Source: Paracoccus subflavus (GTDB lineage: Bacteria; Pseudomonadota; Alphaproteobacteria; Rhodobacterales; Rhodobacteraceae). From it: a DNA stretch of 64,000 nucleotides. Position 1 is the first letter of the stretch. Every line of letters starts with the position of its first letter. The notes under the pieces were generated by a model. That model saw nothing but the letters and a program-made list of their open reading frames with translations. It ran no database searches and was not told the origin of the DNA. A program made the translations under genes and the position numbers. Shown in pieces: positions 25,286 to 37,646 of the stretch. Location: NCBI RefSeq assembly GCF_004310345.1, contig NZ_SISK01000001.1, forward strand, positions 434,001 through 498,000, in the 5' to 3' direction.

Positions 25286-26698
25286 ATGCGTCCCTGGCTT
25301 TGGGGTATGCCCGCCCTCCGGGGGCCCCGGGCGATGAAGCCTCCGCGTCCCGTGGCGACCGAAGGCCGCGGCAGCGTGCTGCGCTTTGCCAGATCCTTTC
25401 GCCGCGACCTGCTGTCGGCGCTGCCGGAACGGCTTTACCGTGCCTGGATGGCCGATTTTCGCAGCCCCTTGATCCGCAGTCTTCTGTGCAACGACCCCGA
25501 TCTGATTCGTCTGGTCCTGAAGGACCGACCGGGGGATTTCCCGAAATCCGACCGCCTGCGGACGGGACTTGCGCCCCTGCTGGGGCAATCGGTGTTTGTC
25601 ACCAATGGCGACCAGTGGGCCGCGCAGCGCCGCATCATCGACCCCGCCTTTGCCGGCGGGCGCCTGAATGACAGCCTGCCGGCCATTCTTGGCGCGGCCG
25701 AGGCGCTTGTGGCACGCCTTTCCCCAGGGACCTTGGATATCGAGCCGGAATGCAGCCATGCCGCGGCCGACATGATCTTCCGCGTCCTTTTCTCGACCCC
25801 CATCGAATCCCGCACGGCATCCGAAGTGCATCGGGTCTTTCGCGCGCACCAAGAATCGCAGCCGGTGGTCAATCTCGCGGCTCTGCTGCCCTGGCCACGC
25901 TGGCTTCCGTTGCCCCATTCCCGCCGCACGCGCCGCACGGCCGCCCGGCTTCGCCATCTGATCGCCGAACTGGTCGATGCCAGGGCGCGGGCCATCCGGG
26001 ACGGCATCGCCCCCGACGATCTGGCGACCCGCATCATGACCACGGCCGACCCCGTGACGGGTCTGCTGTTCTCGCCAGCCGAGATGGTGGATCAGGTGGC
26101 GATCTTCTTTCTGGCCGGCCACGAGACAAGCGCATCCGCGCTGGCCTGGGCGTTATGGCTGCTGGCGGCCAACCCGGCCTGGCAGGATCGCGTTCTGGCC
26201 GAGTCCCGGTCGATGACCTCCGACATGGCAGGCGTCAATGCCCTGCGCGTGACCCGCGCCGTATATCGCGAAACGCTGCGCCTTTACCCCCCGGTCCCGA
26301 TGATGGTGCGCCAGTCCGCGCGAGACGTGACCTTGCGCGGCCGCGTCGTTCCCGCCGGCGCACAGATCATCCTGTCCCCCTGGCATCTTCACCGCCACCA
26401 GCGATTGTGGGACCGCCCGGACGATTTCGACCCGGACCGATGGGAGGATCCCGCTGGCCGCGCCAGCGCACGCGAGGCCTTTATCCCCTTCTCTGCGGGT
26501 CCGCGGGTCTGTCCGGGCGCGGGCCTTGCGATGATCGAAGGGGCCGTCATGCTGGCCTTTGTGGTGCGCGCCTTTCATCTGGAACCGGGCCCTGTTGCCC
26601 CGGTTCCGATTGCGCGGCTGTCGGTTCGCGGGCGCGACGGAATCACCATCCGCCTGACCCGGCGCGAAAACCGATCCGCGCCCCCGCCACCGGCTTGA
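25286..26698 (+). CDS. Cytochrome P450
   Basis: Heme monooxygenase, 470 residues from ATG 25286; ATGs at 25307 and 25334 are also possible. The oxygen-binding I-helix is FLAGHETSASALAWALW, the K-helix ExxR is YRETLRLYPPVP, and the heme ligand is in FSAGPRVCPGAGLAM (Cys409 counted from 25286). Sequence type is the class found in bacterial fatty-acid or terpenoid hydroxylases. No ferredoxin or reductase gene is adjacent, so it must use partners from elsewhere. Upstream is a 160-bp gap with no gene. Confidence 0.93.
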   Translation: MRPWLWGMPALRGPRAMKPPRPVATEGRGSVLRFARSFRRDLLSALPERLYRAWMADFRSPLIRSLLCNDPDLIRLVLKDRPGDFPKSDRLRTGLAPLLGQSVFVTNGDQWAAQRRIIDPAFAGGRLNDSLPAILGAAEALVARLSPGTLDIEPECSHAAADMIFRVLFSTPIESRTASEVHRVFRAHQESQPVVNLAALLPWPRWLPLPHSRRTRRTAARLRHLIAELVDARARAIRDGIAPDDLATRIMTTADPVTGLLFSPAEMVDQVAIFFLAGHETSASALAWALWLLAANPAWQDRVLAESRSMTSDMAGVNALRVTRAVYRETLRLYPPVPMMVRQSARDVTLRGRVVPAGAQIILSPWHLHRHQRLWDRPDDFDPDRWEDPAGRASAREAFIPFSAGPRVCPGAGLAMIEGAVMLAFVVRAFHLEPGPVAPVPIARLSVRGRDGITIRLTRRENRSAPPPPA

Positions 26699-26732
26699 CT
26701 TTCCCCCTCGCCGGGACAAAAAGGGCGCCAGT

Positions 26733-26808
26733 GGGGCCGTAGCTCAGTTGGTAGAGCGCGTCGTTCGCAATGACGAGGCCAGGGGTTCGATTCCCCTCGG
26801 CTCCACCA
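26733..26808 (+). tRNA. tRNA-Ala (anticodon CGC)
   Basis: 76 bases. Acceptor GGGGCCG pairs with CGGCTCC (one G-T pair), D arm GCTC/GAGC, anticodon loop TTCGCAA giving anticodon CGC, T arm AGGGG TTCGATT CCCCT, and a genomic CCA end. It reads GCG alanine codons. It lies between the P450 (plus) and sulfotransferase (minus) genes. No integrase or repeat of its 3' end was seen nearby. Confidence 0.96.
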
Positions 26809-26819
26809 GTCCAAATATC

Positions 26820-27692
26820 TCACGCGGATTCAGACCCGACCGGCTGGGCAGCGATTTTTGGGGACGAGGTGGTCAGGCTGTCGGTCTGAAGGGCCGTCCT
26901 TAGACTGTCCGCGCCCGACATCACCTCGCGATAGATCCGGGCATCTTCCGCATAATGGCGTTCGACAAAGGCGCGAACCTCGGGCATGTCCAGGATGCCG
27001 CTGGCCTCGGCGGCGCTTTTCCTGGCCGACAGCACGCGCAACGCGCCGTCCTTGATCCGGGCATGAAGGTCCAGCGGCAGCGTCCGGCGCAGCAGGTCGT
27101 TCATCCGATAGGCAATCCCGCCCAGCCGTTTGAAGCGCAGTTCGACATTCTGGTTGCTGCGCGTGCCGGCCTCCATGGGGGTATCGGTGATGCGGCCGAT
27201 ATGAGCGATGAAGTCGGGAACCAAGCTCATGGGGATCAGATGATCGACCATGCACCGGTCGCCGTCGAAGATGAAATCGCGCTGCCGGGCAAAGAAGATG
27301 AACTGGTTGGACGGATTGTCCAGTTCCGACGCGACATCCTTGAGAATCGCCAGGGTCAGGGTCTGCAGCTCGTCAGGCGGAATCAGGGTCATCGGCCGCT
27401 GGTGATAACGCCACAGCATCTGCCTCAAGGACGAGCCGAAACGCTCCAATGGATCGCGAACCACGGCATAAGAGGTGAACCGTTCCAGAGACGAGTATTC
27501 CTGGGGGAAATGCTGCCGCAGCAGCCGCAGCGGAACATGGCCAAAGTCGATCTGGCCCAGAACGGGATGGGTGCCGACCTCTCCCATGGCTATATGGTCG
27601 GGGTCGCACTTGACGATCTGTGTCCGCACCGAGGTTCCGGCGCATTTCGGAATGTGGACAAAGACGAATGCGTGGCGGGGGCTGATGATCAT
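26820..27692 (-). CDS. Sulfotransferase family 2 protein
   Basis: 290 residues from ATG 27692 (MIISPRHAFVFVHIPKCAGT). The 5'-phosphosulfate loop is HIPKCAGTS and the 3'-phosphate motif is VVRDPLERFGSSLRQ, so it uses PAPS as sulfate donor. Bacterial members sulfate surface carbohydrates or Nod factors. A longer reading from 27755 exists but the conserved fold begins at the chosen start. It is isolated; the other glycan genes of the window are 13 kb or more away, so the acceptor is unknown. Confidence 0.86.
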   Translation of the reverse strand: MIISPRHAFVFVHIPKCAGTSVRTQIVKCDPDHIAMGEVGTHPVLGQIDFGHVPLRLLRQHFPQEYSSLERFTSYAVVRDPLERFGSSLRQMLWRYHQRPMTLIPPDELQTLTLAILKDVASELDNPSNQFIFFARQRDFIFDGDRCMVDHLIPMSLVPDFIAHIGRITDTPMEAGTRSNQNVELRFKRLGGIAYRMNDLLRRTLPLDLHARIKDGALRVLSARKSAAEASGILDMPEVRAFVERHYAEDARIYREVMSGADSLRTALQTDSLTTSSPKIAAQPVGSESA

Positions 27693-27857
27693 ACGGCGGT
27701 CCTTGCTGGTTCTTGGCGCGTTGAAACCGTTCCCCGGCACGACAATCAAGGACAAATGCCGGCTTTGACCGAAAAAACGGACAGGGGCGCCGGAGCCAGC
27801 GGCTACAGGGCGCAGAGGACGGCGGTCAAACGGCCCGAGGGCGGTCGGGCCCCCGTT

Positions 27858-29273
27858 TCAGCCCGCCAAGGCATCGGGCTGCGGATGCGCCGCAGCTTCG
27901 CGGCGATTGCGCAACTCCTCGGCCACCAGAAAGGCCAGTTCAAGCGACTGGCTGGCGTTCAGACGCGGGTCGCAGGCAGTGTGATAGCGGTCGGACAGAT
28001 CCTCGTCCGTCACGGCGCGGACGCCGCCGGTGCATTCGGTCACGTCCTGGCCGGTCATCTCGAAATGCACGCCGCCGGGGATCGTGCCCTCGGCCTTGTG
28101 AACGGCAAAGAACTCGCGCACCTCGCGCAGGATCGAATCAAAGGCGCGGGTCTTGTAGCCGGTCGATGACTTGATGACGTTGCCGTGCATCGGGTCGCAG
28201 GACCAGACGACATTGGCCCCCTCGGCCTGGACCGTCCGGATCAGGCGCGGCAGGTGATCGCCGACCTGGCCCGCCCCAAATCGGGCGATCAGGGTCAGCC
28301 GGCCCGGTTCGTTGTCGGGGTTGAGCCTGGCCATCAGCACCTTGAGGTCGTCTGCCGTGGTGGTCGGCCCGCATTTCAGGCCGATGGGGTTCTGGACGCC
28401 CCGGCAGAATTCGACATGCGCGCCATCGGGTTGGCGCGTGCGGTCGCCGATCCAGATCATGTGGCCCGAACCGGCCACCGGCAGCCCGGTGGTCGAATCG
28501 ATACGCGCCAGGGCTTCCTCGTATTCCAGCAGCAGCGCCTCGTGGCTGGTATAGAAATCGACCTTGGAAAGCTGGTGCGCGGTGTCCGAATTCACGCCCG
28601 CCGCCTGCATGAAGGCCATCGCGTCGCTGATGCGGCCCGCGATGTCGCGGTATTTCGCGGCCTCGGGACCGCCCACGAAATCGGCGATCCAGCTCTGGAC
28701 GCGGTGCATGTCGGCAAAACCGCCCGTTGAAAACGCGCGCAGCAGATTCAGCGAGGCCGCAGCCTGGGTATAGGCCGCCAGCATCCGCTGGGGGTCGGGC
28801 ATCCGCGATTCAGCGGTAAAGTCAAATCCGTTGATGATGTCACCGCGATAGGAGGGCAGTTCAACCCCCCCAATCGTTTCAGTCGGGGCGCTGCGGGGCT
28901 TGGCGAACTGCCCGGCCATGCGGCCCACCTTGATGACGGGCATCTGCGCGCCCCAGGTCAGCACCACGGCCATCTGCAAAAGCACCTTGAAGGTGTCGCG
29001 GATGTTGTCGGCGCTGAATTCGGCAAAGCTTTCGGCACAGTCGCCGCCTTGCAGCAGGAACGCCCTGCCCTGGGCGGCCTGCGCCAGTTCCGCCTTGAGC
29101 CGCCGCGCCTCGCCCGCGAAGACCAGCGGGGGATAGCGGCGCAACTGCGCCTCGGCCGCCTGCAGGGCGGCGGGATCGGTATAGTCCGGCATCTGCACGC
29201 GCGGATAGGCACGCCAGCCGGCCTTGTCCCAGGACGGGTTGGCTGCGGTCTTGCGAGGCTCCGGCGTCATCAT
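27858..29273 (-). CDS. Class II 3-deoxy-7-phosphoheptulonate synthase (DAHP synthase)
   Basis: First enzyme of the aromatic pathway, joining PEP and erythrose 4-phosphate. It has 471 residues from ATG 29273, preceded by GGAG at six bases (the next codon is also ATG). It is the class II (plant-type) form: [54 protein letters not shown] (written TSHEALL here), [13 protein letters not shown] and [20 protein letters not shown]. It supplies the substrate for AroB, 12 kb away. It is divergent from the GlxA-type regulator with 137 bp between. Confidence 0.95.
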   Translation of the reverse strand: MMTPEPRKTAANPSWDKAGWRAYPRVQMPDYTDPAALQAAEAQLRRYPPLVFAGEARRLKAELAQAAQGRAFLLQGGDCAESFAEFSADNIRDTFKVLLQMAVVLTWGAQMPVIKVGRMAGQFAKPRSAPTETIGGVELPSYRGDIINGFDFTAESRMPDPQRMLAAYTQAAASLNLLRAFSTGGFADMHRVQSWIADFVGGPEAAKYRDIAGRISDAMAFMQAAGVNSDTAHQLSKVDFYTSHEALLLEYEEALARIDSTTGLPVAGSGHMIWIGDRTRQPDGAHVEFCRGVQNPIGLKCGPTTTADDLKVLMARLNPDNEPGRLTLIARFGAGQVGDHLPRLIRTVQAEGANVVWSCDPMHGNVIKSSTGYKTRAFDSILREVREFFAVHKAEGTIPGGVHFEMTGQDVTECTGGVRAVTDEDLSDRYHTACDPRLNASQSLELAFLVAEELRNRREAAAHPQPDALAG

Positions 29274-29410
29274 GCGCACTCCGTTCAAAAAGATCGGGAC
29301 GGTATAGACGGGAACGGCGGAAAGGGAAAGACGGATGACGGCGACGGAGATCCTTGCGGCAGGCCCGAAACCCTGATGATGTGTCGCGATCACGCGCAAA
29401 GACTGCCCCT

Positions 29411-30388
29411 ATGCCATCCGACAAGCCACGCCGCTTTACGTTCCTGTTGCTGGACAGGTTCACCATGATGCCGTTCACCGCCGCGATCGAGCCGCTGCGC
29501 CTGGCCAACCGTGCCTCGGGCCAGACCCTGTATTCCTGGCGCCTGGTCGCGGTCGCCGGCGATCACGCGACCTGCTCCAACGGCACCAGGGTGGCCCTTG
29601 ACGGAACGCTGGACGCAGAGCCTGTGCCCGATCGTGGCGACGTCGTCATCGTTTGCGGCGGGACCGATATCGCGCGGGCGGCCACGCGGCCGGTGCTGAA
29701 CTGGCTGCGCAAGCAGGCGCGCGGGGGCGCCACAATGGGCGCCGTCTGCACCGGAGCCTGGGTCCTGGCCGAGGCCGGTCTTCTGGACGGGCGCAAGGCT
29801 ACCATCCATTGGGAAAACCACGACGGCTTTGCCGAGGCCTTTCCGCAGGTCGATCTGTACCGGTCGGTCTTTGTCAACGACGGCAACCGGATGACGGCGG
29901 CAGGCGGAACCAGTTCCATCGACCTGATGCTGCACCTGATCGCCGATGCCCATGGCGAGGCCCTGGCGACCGAGGTGGCCGACCAGATGCTGCACACGGC
30001 CATCCGCACGGACCAGGACCGTCAGCGGCTGTCGATCCCCACACGGATCGGCGTGCGCCACCCCCGCCTTGCCGCCGTCATCGCCCGGATCGAAGGCAAC
30101 CTGGAAGACCCTATCAGTCCCGCGCAACTGGCGCAGGACGCCGGCATGTCCACCCGCCAATTGGAGCGCCTGTTCCGCAGGTATCTCAACCGCAGTCCGA
30201 AACGGTATTACATGGAAACCCGGCTTGCGCGGGCGCGCAACCTGCTGATGCAGACCGACATGTCCATCATCGAGGTCGCCCTGGCCTCGGGGTTTTCTAG
30301 CCCGTCGCATTTCTCGAAATGCTACCGGGCACTTTATGGCAGCACACCCTATCGCGAGCGGGGCACGGGGACGGTGTCCCACGCATGA
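29411..30388 (+). CDS. GlxA-type AraC-family transcriptional regulator
   Basis: 325 residues from ATG 29411. The N-terminal half is a DJ-1/PfpI-like sensor fold (GAVCTGAWVLAEAGLLDGRK, with the nucleophile-elbow Cys). The C-terminal part is an AraC HTH (MSTRQLERLFRRYLNRSPKR and VALASGFSSPSHFSKCYRAL). This architecture occurs in regulators of glycine betaine, choline, carnitine and arginine catabolism. No such catabolic genes are adjacent, so the regulon is unknown; being divergent from DAHP synthase may be coincidental. Confidence 0.88.
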   Translation: MPSDKPRRFTFLLLDRFTMMPFTAAIEPLRLANRASGQTLYSWRLVAVAGDHATCSNGTRVALDGTLDAEPVPDRGDVVIVCGGTDIARAATRPVLNWLRKQARGGATMGAVCTGAWVLAEAGLLDGRKATIHWENHDGFAEAFPQVDLYRSVFVNDGNRMTAAGGTSSIDLMLHLIADAHGEALATEVADQMLHTAIRTDQDRQRLSIPTRIGVRHPRLAAVIARIEGNLEDPISPAQLAQDAGMSTRQLERLFRRYLNRSPKRYYMETRLARARNLLMQTDMSIIEVALASGFSSPSHFSKCYRALYGSTPYRERGTGTVSHA

Positions 30389-30389
30389 G

Positions 30390-30421
30390 AAAACGCCGGT
30401 GCGGGGTGGCCGCGCCGGCGT
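30390..30421 (-). terminator. Rho-independent terminator of the atp operon
   Basis: On the minus strand ACGCCGG pairs with CCGGCGT (30421-30393), with an inner GCGG/CCGC extension, and is followed by TTTT. It lies about 20 bases past the atpC stop and just after the convergent GlxA-type gene. Confidence 0.75.
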
Positions 30422-30442
30422 CTGGTGGTTTTCCGGTTCCGG

Positions 30443-30892
30443 TCAGTTCGGAACGGTGGACTGGTTCGGGTCCAGGCCGACATGGGTGCCAAGGGCCTCC
30501 ATATCGGCCAGCAGCTTGGCGGCGGCGGTCACGACATCCTCTCCCACGGTTTCACGGCGGGATTCGGCGCTGCGGCGGTTACGATGCGCCTCGGCCATCA
30601 TGTCGTTGAAGATGTCCTGTGTCATCTCGTCCCGCGCATGGCCGCGTTCGGCCAGCAAACTGACCGAGTCCGGGCCGATCTCGACAAATCCGCCGGTGAC
30701 GGCGAATTCGGTCTGCGATCCGTCGGCGCCGATCACCGTGACCAATCCCGGCCGCAGCGTGACGATGGTGGGCGCATGGCCGGGCATGGCGGTCAGGTCG
30801 CCATCCGTGCCCGGCAGGCGCACCTCGCGAACCGGAACAGAGACAAGGCTCCGTTCCGGGGACACAAGGTCGAACTGCATGGTATCGGCCAT
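30443..30892 (-). CDS. atpC: F0F1 ATP synthase subunit epsilon
   Basis: Central-stalk subunit and regulator of ATP hydrolysis. It has 149 residues, slightly longer than the usual 130-140. N-terminal beta-sandwich: MQFDLVSPERSLVSVPVREV and PGHAPTIVTLRPGLVTV, with GGFVEIGPDSVSLLAERG. AAGGAGG stands just before the ATG, an excellent site. It is the last gene of atpHAGDC. In Paracoccus the zeta inhibitor subunit also regulates the enzyme, but its gene is not in this window. Confidence 0.93.
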   Translation of the reverse strand: MADTMQFDLVSPERSLVSVPVREVRLPGTDGDLTAMPGHAPTIVTLRPGLVTVIGADGSQTEFAVTGGFVEIGPDSVSLLAERGHARDEMTQDIFNDMMAEAHRNRRSAESRRETVGEDVVTAAAKLLADMEALGTHVGLDPNQSTVPN

Positions 30893-30901
30893 TTCGCCTC
30901 C

Positions 30902-33222
<2,321 letters not shown>

Positions 33223-33234
33223 CTATTTCCCCTC

Positions 33235-34770
33235 TCAGGCGCGGGTCTTGTTGTATGCGTCCAGAGCGGCCTTGATCGCGTCTTCCAGATCGCCCGAAAC
33301 CTTGCGGTCGTTGCGGGTCATGTCGTCCAGCAGGTCGGATTTCTGATTGCGCAGGAACTGGATCAGCCCGTCTTCCCAGGCCACGACATCGCGCACCGGC
33401 ACATTGTCGATATAGCCCTTGGTCCCGGCATAGATCACGATCACGATCTCGGCGTTGGTCAGCGGACGATACTGCGGCTGCTTCATCAGCTCGGTCAGGC
33501 GCGACCCGCGGTTCAGCAGGCGCTGCGTCGCGGCGTCCAGGTCGGACCCGAACTGCGCGAAAGCCGCCATCTCGCGGTACTGCGCCAATTCCAGCTTGAC
33601 CGGACCGGCGACCGATTTCATCGCCTTGGTCTGGGCGGCCGACCCCACGCGGCTGACCGACAGACCGGTGTTCACGGCCGGGCGGATGCCCTGGAAGAAC
33701 AGTTCGGTTTCCAGGAAGATCTGGCCGTCGGTGATCGAGATCACGTTGGTCGGGATATAGGCCGACACGTCGCCTGCCTGGGTTTCAATGATCGGCAGCG
33801 CGGTCAGCGAACCGGCGCCATTGGCCTCGTTCAGCTTGGCCGAGCGTTCCAGCAGACGCGAGTGCAGGTAGAACACGTCGCCCGGATAGGCCTCGCGGCC
33901 GGGCGGACGGCGCAGCAGCAGCGACATCTGGCGATAGGCCACGGCCTGCTTGGACAGGTCGTCATAGATAATCAGCGCGTCCATGCCGTTGTCGCGGAAA
34001 TATTCGCCGATCGCGGTGCCAGAATAGGGCGCCAGGAACTGCATCGGCGCCGGGTCCGAGGCGGTCGCGGCCACGACGGTCGTATAGGCCATGGCGCCGG
34101 TTTCTTCCAGTTTCTTGACCAACTGGGCGACGGTGGAACGCTTCTGACCCACGGCGACATAGACGCAGTGGAGCGTCTTCATGCCGTCGGCTTCGCGGCC
34201 ATTGTAGTTCAACTGGTTCAGGATGGTGTCCAGCGCGATCGCGGTCTTGCCGGTCTGCCGGTCGCCGATGATCAGTTCGCGCTGACCGCGGCCCACCGGG
34301 ATCATGGCGTCCACGGCCTTGAGCCCGGTCGCCATCGGCTCGTGCACCGATTTGCGCGGCATGATGCCCGGCGCCTTGACGTCGGCGATGCGACGCTCGG
34401 TCGCCTCGATCGGACCCTTGCCGTCGATGGGATTGCCCAGGCCGTCCACGACGCGGCCCAGCAGGGCCTTGCCCACCGGCACGTCCACGATTGAACGCGT
34501 GCGCTTGACGGTGTCGCCTTCCTTGATGTCGCGGTCGTCGCCGAAGATCACGATCCCGACGTTGTCGGTTTCAAGGTTCAGCACCATGCCCCGGACGCCG
34601 CCCGGAAATTCGACCATCTCGCCGGCCTGCACCTTGTCCAGGCCATAGACGCGGGCGATGCCATCGCCCACCGACAGCACCTGACCGACCTCGGCCACCT
34701 CGGCCTCCTGGCCGAAATTCCTGATCTGATCCTTGAGGATGGCCGAAATCTCGGCAGCCTGGATTCCCAT
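33235..34770 (-). CDS. atpA: F0F1 ATP synthase subunit alpha
   Basis: Non-catalytic nucleotide-binding subunit, 511 residues. The Walker A motif [11 protein letters not shown] is near residue 170. [40 protein letters not shown] and [20 protein letters not shown] are conserved blocks. Its ATG meets the atpH stop (shared base at 34770), so the two are coupled. Confidence 0.98.
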   Translation of the reverse strand: MGIQAAEISAILKDQIRNFGQEAEVAEVGQVLSVGDGIARVYGLDKVQAGEMVEFPGGVRGMVLNLETDNVGIVIFGDDRDIKEGDTVKRTRSIVDVPVGKALLGRVVDGLGNPIDGKGPIEATERRIADVKAPGIMPRKSVHEPMATGLKAVDAMIPVGRGQRELIIGDRQTGKTAIALDTILNQLNYNGREADGMKTLHCVYVAVGQKRSTVAQLVKKLEETGAMAYTTVVAATASDPAPMQFLAPYSGTAIGEYFRDNGMDALIIYDDLSKQAVAYRQMSLLLRRPPGREAYPGDVFYLHSRLLERSAKLNEANGAGSLTALPIIETQAGDVSAYIPTNVISITDGQIFLETELFFQGIRPAVNTGLSVSRVGSAAQTKAMKSVAGPVKLELAQYREMAAFAQFGSDLDAATQRLLNRGSRLTELMKQPQYRPLTNAEIVIVIYAGTKGYIDNVPVRDVVAWEDGLIQFLRNQKSDLLDDMTRNDRKVSGDLEDAIKAALDAYNKTRA

Positions 34771-35336
34771 TATCCGACCTCTTTCATAGCATTCTGGAGG
34801 GAGGCGAGCTTCGAGCGGACCGACGAATCGATCATCTGCGAGCCTAGTTTCACAATCATGCCGCCGATAAGGGTTTCATCGACGCGCGTGTTCAGTTTGA
34901 CTTTCTTGCCCGACTTCTCGGCCAGCGTCCGCGTCAGGCGGGCCTGCTGGTCGTCGGTCAGCGCGACCGCGCTTGTCACGTCGGCCGTGACCTCGCCCCG
35001 TTCCTGGGCGATCAGCGCCTGCAACTGGCGCACCAGTTGCGGCAGCACGAACAGGCGGCGGTTCCGCGCCATCAGTTGCAGCGTGTTGGCCAGCACCGTC
35101 GAAAAGCCCATCTTCTGTGCAAGCGCCGCGATGGCACGGGCCTGATCGTCGCGGGTATAGAGGGGCGAGCCGATCAGGCTACGCAGATCGGCGCTGTCGG
35201 CCAGGGCCGTGCCAAGATCGTCGGTCTGCCGGGCCAGGTCGTCCAGCCCCCCTTCATCCCTGACGATATCGAAGACGGCCTGCGCATAGCGTCCGGCGAT
35301 GCTCTGGGACATGGAAACAGAGTTGGCCACGGTCAT
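34770..35336 (-). CDS. atpH: F0F1 ATP synthase subunit delta
   Basis: Peripheral-stalk subunit tying F1 to the b subunits of Fo. It has 188 residues: [24 protein letters not shown] N-terminal helical domain (as [16 protein letters not shown]) and C-terminal [20 protein letters not shown]. The listed ATG at 35336 has its AAAGG directly against it; GTG 35330, with AAAGGA five bases away, or ATG 35312 may be the true start. First gene of the F1 operon; Fo genes are elsewhere, as is normal for alphaproteobacteria. Confidence 0.93.
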   Translation of the reverse strand: MTVANSVSMSQSIAGRYAQAVFDIVRDEGGLDDLARQTDDLGTALADSADLRSLIGSPLYTRDDQARAIAALAQKMGFSTVLANTLQLMARNRRLFVLPQLVRQLQALIAQERGEVTADVTSAVALTDDQQARLTRTLAEKSGKKVKLNTRVDETLIGGMIVKLGSQMIDSSVRSKLASLQNAMKEVG

Positions 35337-35828
35337 CCTTTACGGTTTGCGCAAACCCCGCTGGCGGGCCGGGCCTTGGTCCGGTCAGTCGCGGGGTGCG
35401 GGTCGCATTCGCACGGCTTGTGGGGGGCCGCGCGGAAATCTGCGGCGTCTCTAGCAGGTCGAAACGGTCCGGGCAACCGGCTGGAATGCGGAAAAAACAT
35501 GCTTTGTGCGCGGGGATTGCCATTGTTTGCGGTCACGGGGCGAAGCGGCCGGAAGATATGCCCGATAGGCCCGGCATGACGATGAGAATCGCGGGCGTGC
35601 CGTCCGGCCGCCGAACAGCCCGGCGCGGCCATCCGACGGGGCCGATGGATGTGCGCGCCGGGCGTCACTGGCAACAATACAGGCGGGCATTTTGCCGTTC
35701 GCCAGGCGGGCCTGTCACGAACGGAGGCACATTTTAATAAAAGGCTACCTTTTACCTCCTCCCGCATAGGATATTTCGCTGCACTGCGGCAGTTGGCCTT
35801 ATGGACAGGTTTGTCCCTCTGGATGCGG
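35337..35828. other. Intergenic region upstream of atpH
   Basis: About 490 bp with no supported gene; the short ORFs here are Arg/Pro-rich shadows. It should hold the promoter of the atp operon and the end of the methyltransferase transcript, both minus strand. It contains a perfect 14-bp palindrome next to atpH (listed separately), a GGACA/TGTCC repeat near 35805, and an AT-rich patch at about 35734-35785. I could not place a -35/-10 pair. Confidence 0.5.
35344..35357. promoter_or_regulatory. Perfect 14-bp palindrome before the atp operon
   Basis: GGTTTGCGCAAACC reads the same on both strands and ends 8 bases before the annotated atpH start. It may bind a dimeric regulator or form a short hairpin in the atp leader. 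The core TTTGCGCAAA resembles, but is not identical to, the TTTGCAAA box of ScfR regulators. No known atp regulator is assigned. Confidence 0.35.
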
Positions 35829-36629
35829 TCAATGGCGGGGGCCGTTCCTTCGGGTTTTCCCAAGATTGCCGCCCGTCGGCGACCGCGCAGGGCGCGGACC
35901 GACGATGCCGTCCAATATCTGCAACGGACTGGGCACATGCACCCGCAGGTCAGGCCCGATGGGCGCGCGCACCTGCTTGGACAGCTCGATCAGGACCACC
36001 CCGGCAATCAGGACACGGCTGATGCGCATCCCCGTGCGTTCCCACATCTGGGCGCTGCCCAGCCAGAAGCGCCGGTCCGAAGGGGGAATATAGACAGCCG
36101 ATCCGTGCCATTCGGGCACGAACCCCGCCTTGCGCGCCTGAGCCTCGATCTGCCCGGTGGTATAACTGCGTCCCAGGCCAAAGGGCGTGCGTTCTGACGC
36201 GGCCCACAGCCCCGCGCGGTTCGGCACCATGACGATCATCCGCCCCCCCGGCCCCAGGACTCGCCACGCCTCGGCCAGCAGGGCCTTGGGGTGATCGCTG
36301 GTTTCCAGGGCGTGCAGCATCACAAGACGGTCAACGCTGCCGGTCTCCAGCGGCCATGCGGTTTCATCGCACAGAACGCTGTGGTTGGGCAGACCGGCCG
36401 GCCAGGCCATGACCCCCTGGGGGCCGGGCATCAGCGCCGTCACCCGCCGGGCGGCAGGCAGATAGGGCCGCAGCATCGGCGCGGCAAAGCCGAATCCCGC
36501 CACGGTCATTCCGCTGCACTGGTCTGGCGCCCACCGCGACACAAGGCGGTCCCGCAGGATGCGCTGCACCACGCGCCCCAAGGCACGCTGGTAATAAAAG
36601 CTGCGAAGCTCTGCGATGTCGTGGTGCAT
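35829..36629 (-). CDS. Class I SAM-dependent methyltransferase
   Basis: 266 residues from ATG 36629 (MHHDIAELRSFYYQRALGRV). The SAM-binding motif I is degenerate (TVAGFGFAAPMLRPYLPAAR); motif III-like PKALLAEAWRVLGPGGRMIV is clear. The substrate is not identifiable. It is divergent from gloB with about 57 bp between. In Rhodobacteraceae a methyltransferase of this type is commonly found next to gloB, but a functional link to methylglyoxal detoxification is not established. Confidence 0.82.
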   Translation of the reverse strand: MHHDIAELRSFYYQRALGRVVQRILRDRLVSRWAPDQCSGMTVAGFGFAAPMLRPYLPAARRVTALMPGPQGVMAWPAGLPNHSVLCDETAWPLETGSVDRLVMLHALETSDHPKALLAEAWRVLGPGGRMIVMVPNRAGLWAASERTPFGLGRSYTTGQIEAQARKAGFVPEWHGSAVYIPPSDRRFWLGSAQMWERTGMRISRVLIAGVVLIELSKQVRAPIGPDLRVHVPSPLQILDGIVGPRPARSPTGGNLGKTRRNGPRH

Positions 36630-36686
36630 TGCGCCCCGGCCCGGCATTTGACAGGCTGACCTCATCACAGGATGGGGATTTTGCCA

Positions 36687-37433
36687 ATGCCGCTGGAACT
36701 GGTCACTCTGCGCTGCCTTCAGGACAACTACGCCTATTTTCTGCATGGCGACGAGGGCGCGGTCCTGATCGACGCGCCCGAAGTCGATCCCGTTCTGCAG
36801 GAATTGTCGGCGCGCGGCTGGCCGTTGCGGGCGATCCTGCTCACGCATCATCATGGCGATCATACCGACGGCGTGGCCGGAATCGTGCGCGAAACGGGCG
36901 CCATGGTGATCGGCGCCGCAGCCGACGCCCATCGCCTGCCCCCCCTGGATCTGCGCGTCACGCCCGGCGAGCCGCTGGAGATCCTGGGCGAGCCGGTCGA
37001 GGTCATCGACGTCCCCGGTCATACCATCGGTCATGTGGCCTTTCACTTTCCCCGGTCAGGCCATGCCTTTACCGCCGACAGCCTGATGGCGCTTGGCTGC
37101 GGACGGCTGTTCGAGGGCACGGCAGACATGATGTGGAACAGCCTGTCGCGCCTGAACGCCCTGCCGCCCGATACGCTGATCTGTTCGGGCCATGACTATT
37201 GCGCGGGCAACGGCGCCTTTGCACTGTCGGTCGAACCCGAAAACCCGGCGCTGCGCCGGCGCCTGGAAAACGTCCGGCAAGGTGCCAGCCCCTGCGCCCC
37301 GGCCCCTCTGTCCCTGGAACGGGACACCAACCCCTTTTTGCGCGTTGCGGCCCTGCGGCCCCTGTTGAATATGGCAGACGCCACCGATGCAGAGGTCTTT
37401 GCCCGCCTTCGGTCCATGAAGGATGCGTTCTGA
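36687..37433 (+). CDS. gloB: Hydroxyacylglutathione hydrolase (glyoxalase II)
   Basis: Hydrolyses S-lactoylglutathione to lactate and glutathione in methylglyoxal detoxification. It has 248 residues from ATG 36687; ATG 36672 is an alternative. The metallo-beta-lactamase metal motif is LLTHHHGDHTDG (His54, His56, Asp58, His59). VIDVPGHTIGHVAFHFP and HAFTADSLMALGCGRLFEGT follow, and CSGHDYCAGNGAFALSVEPE is the glyoxalase II C-terminal signature. Confidence 0.95.
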   Translation: MPLELVTLRCLQDNYAYFLHGDEGAVLIDAPEVDPVLQELSARGWPLRAILLTHHHGDHTDGVAGIVRETGAMVIGAAADAHRLPPLDLRVTPGEPLEILGEPVEVIDVPGHTIGHVAFHFPRSGHAFTADSLMALGCGRLFEGTADMMWNSLSRLNALPPDTLICSGHDYCAGNGAFALSVEPENPALRRRLENVRQGASPCAPAPLSLERDTNPFLRVAALRPLLNMADATDAEVFARLRSMKDAF

Positions 37434-37646
37434 AAGCCGATCACAAGCAGGCATGGGCGGGCCTGGCGCTTGAAAAACGCACGGGCGCGCATCACATCTG
37501 CCTCAACTGTGGGAAAATCCCGGCATCCCGATGAAAAACCACTTGATGCCGGCTCAATTCCACCAAATCTTAACTGTATCGTGACAGTCTGGGCAGGTGG
37601 GCACAAGATATGCCCATACCGCCAGTCGACTGGACAGGAGACGACC

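Noticed and set aside
35333..35938. A 201-codon minus-strand ORF in the gap upstream of atpH
   Set aside because: Arg/Pro-rich, no ribosome site, overlaps the ends of two certain genes.
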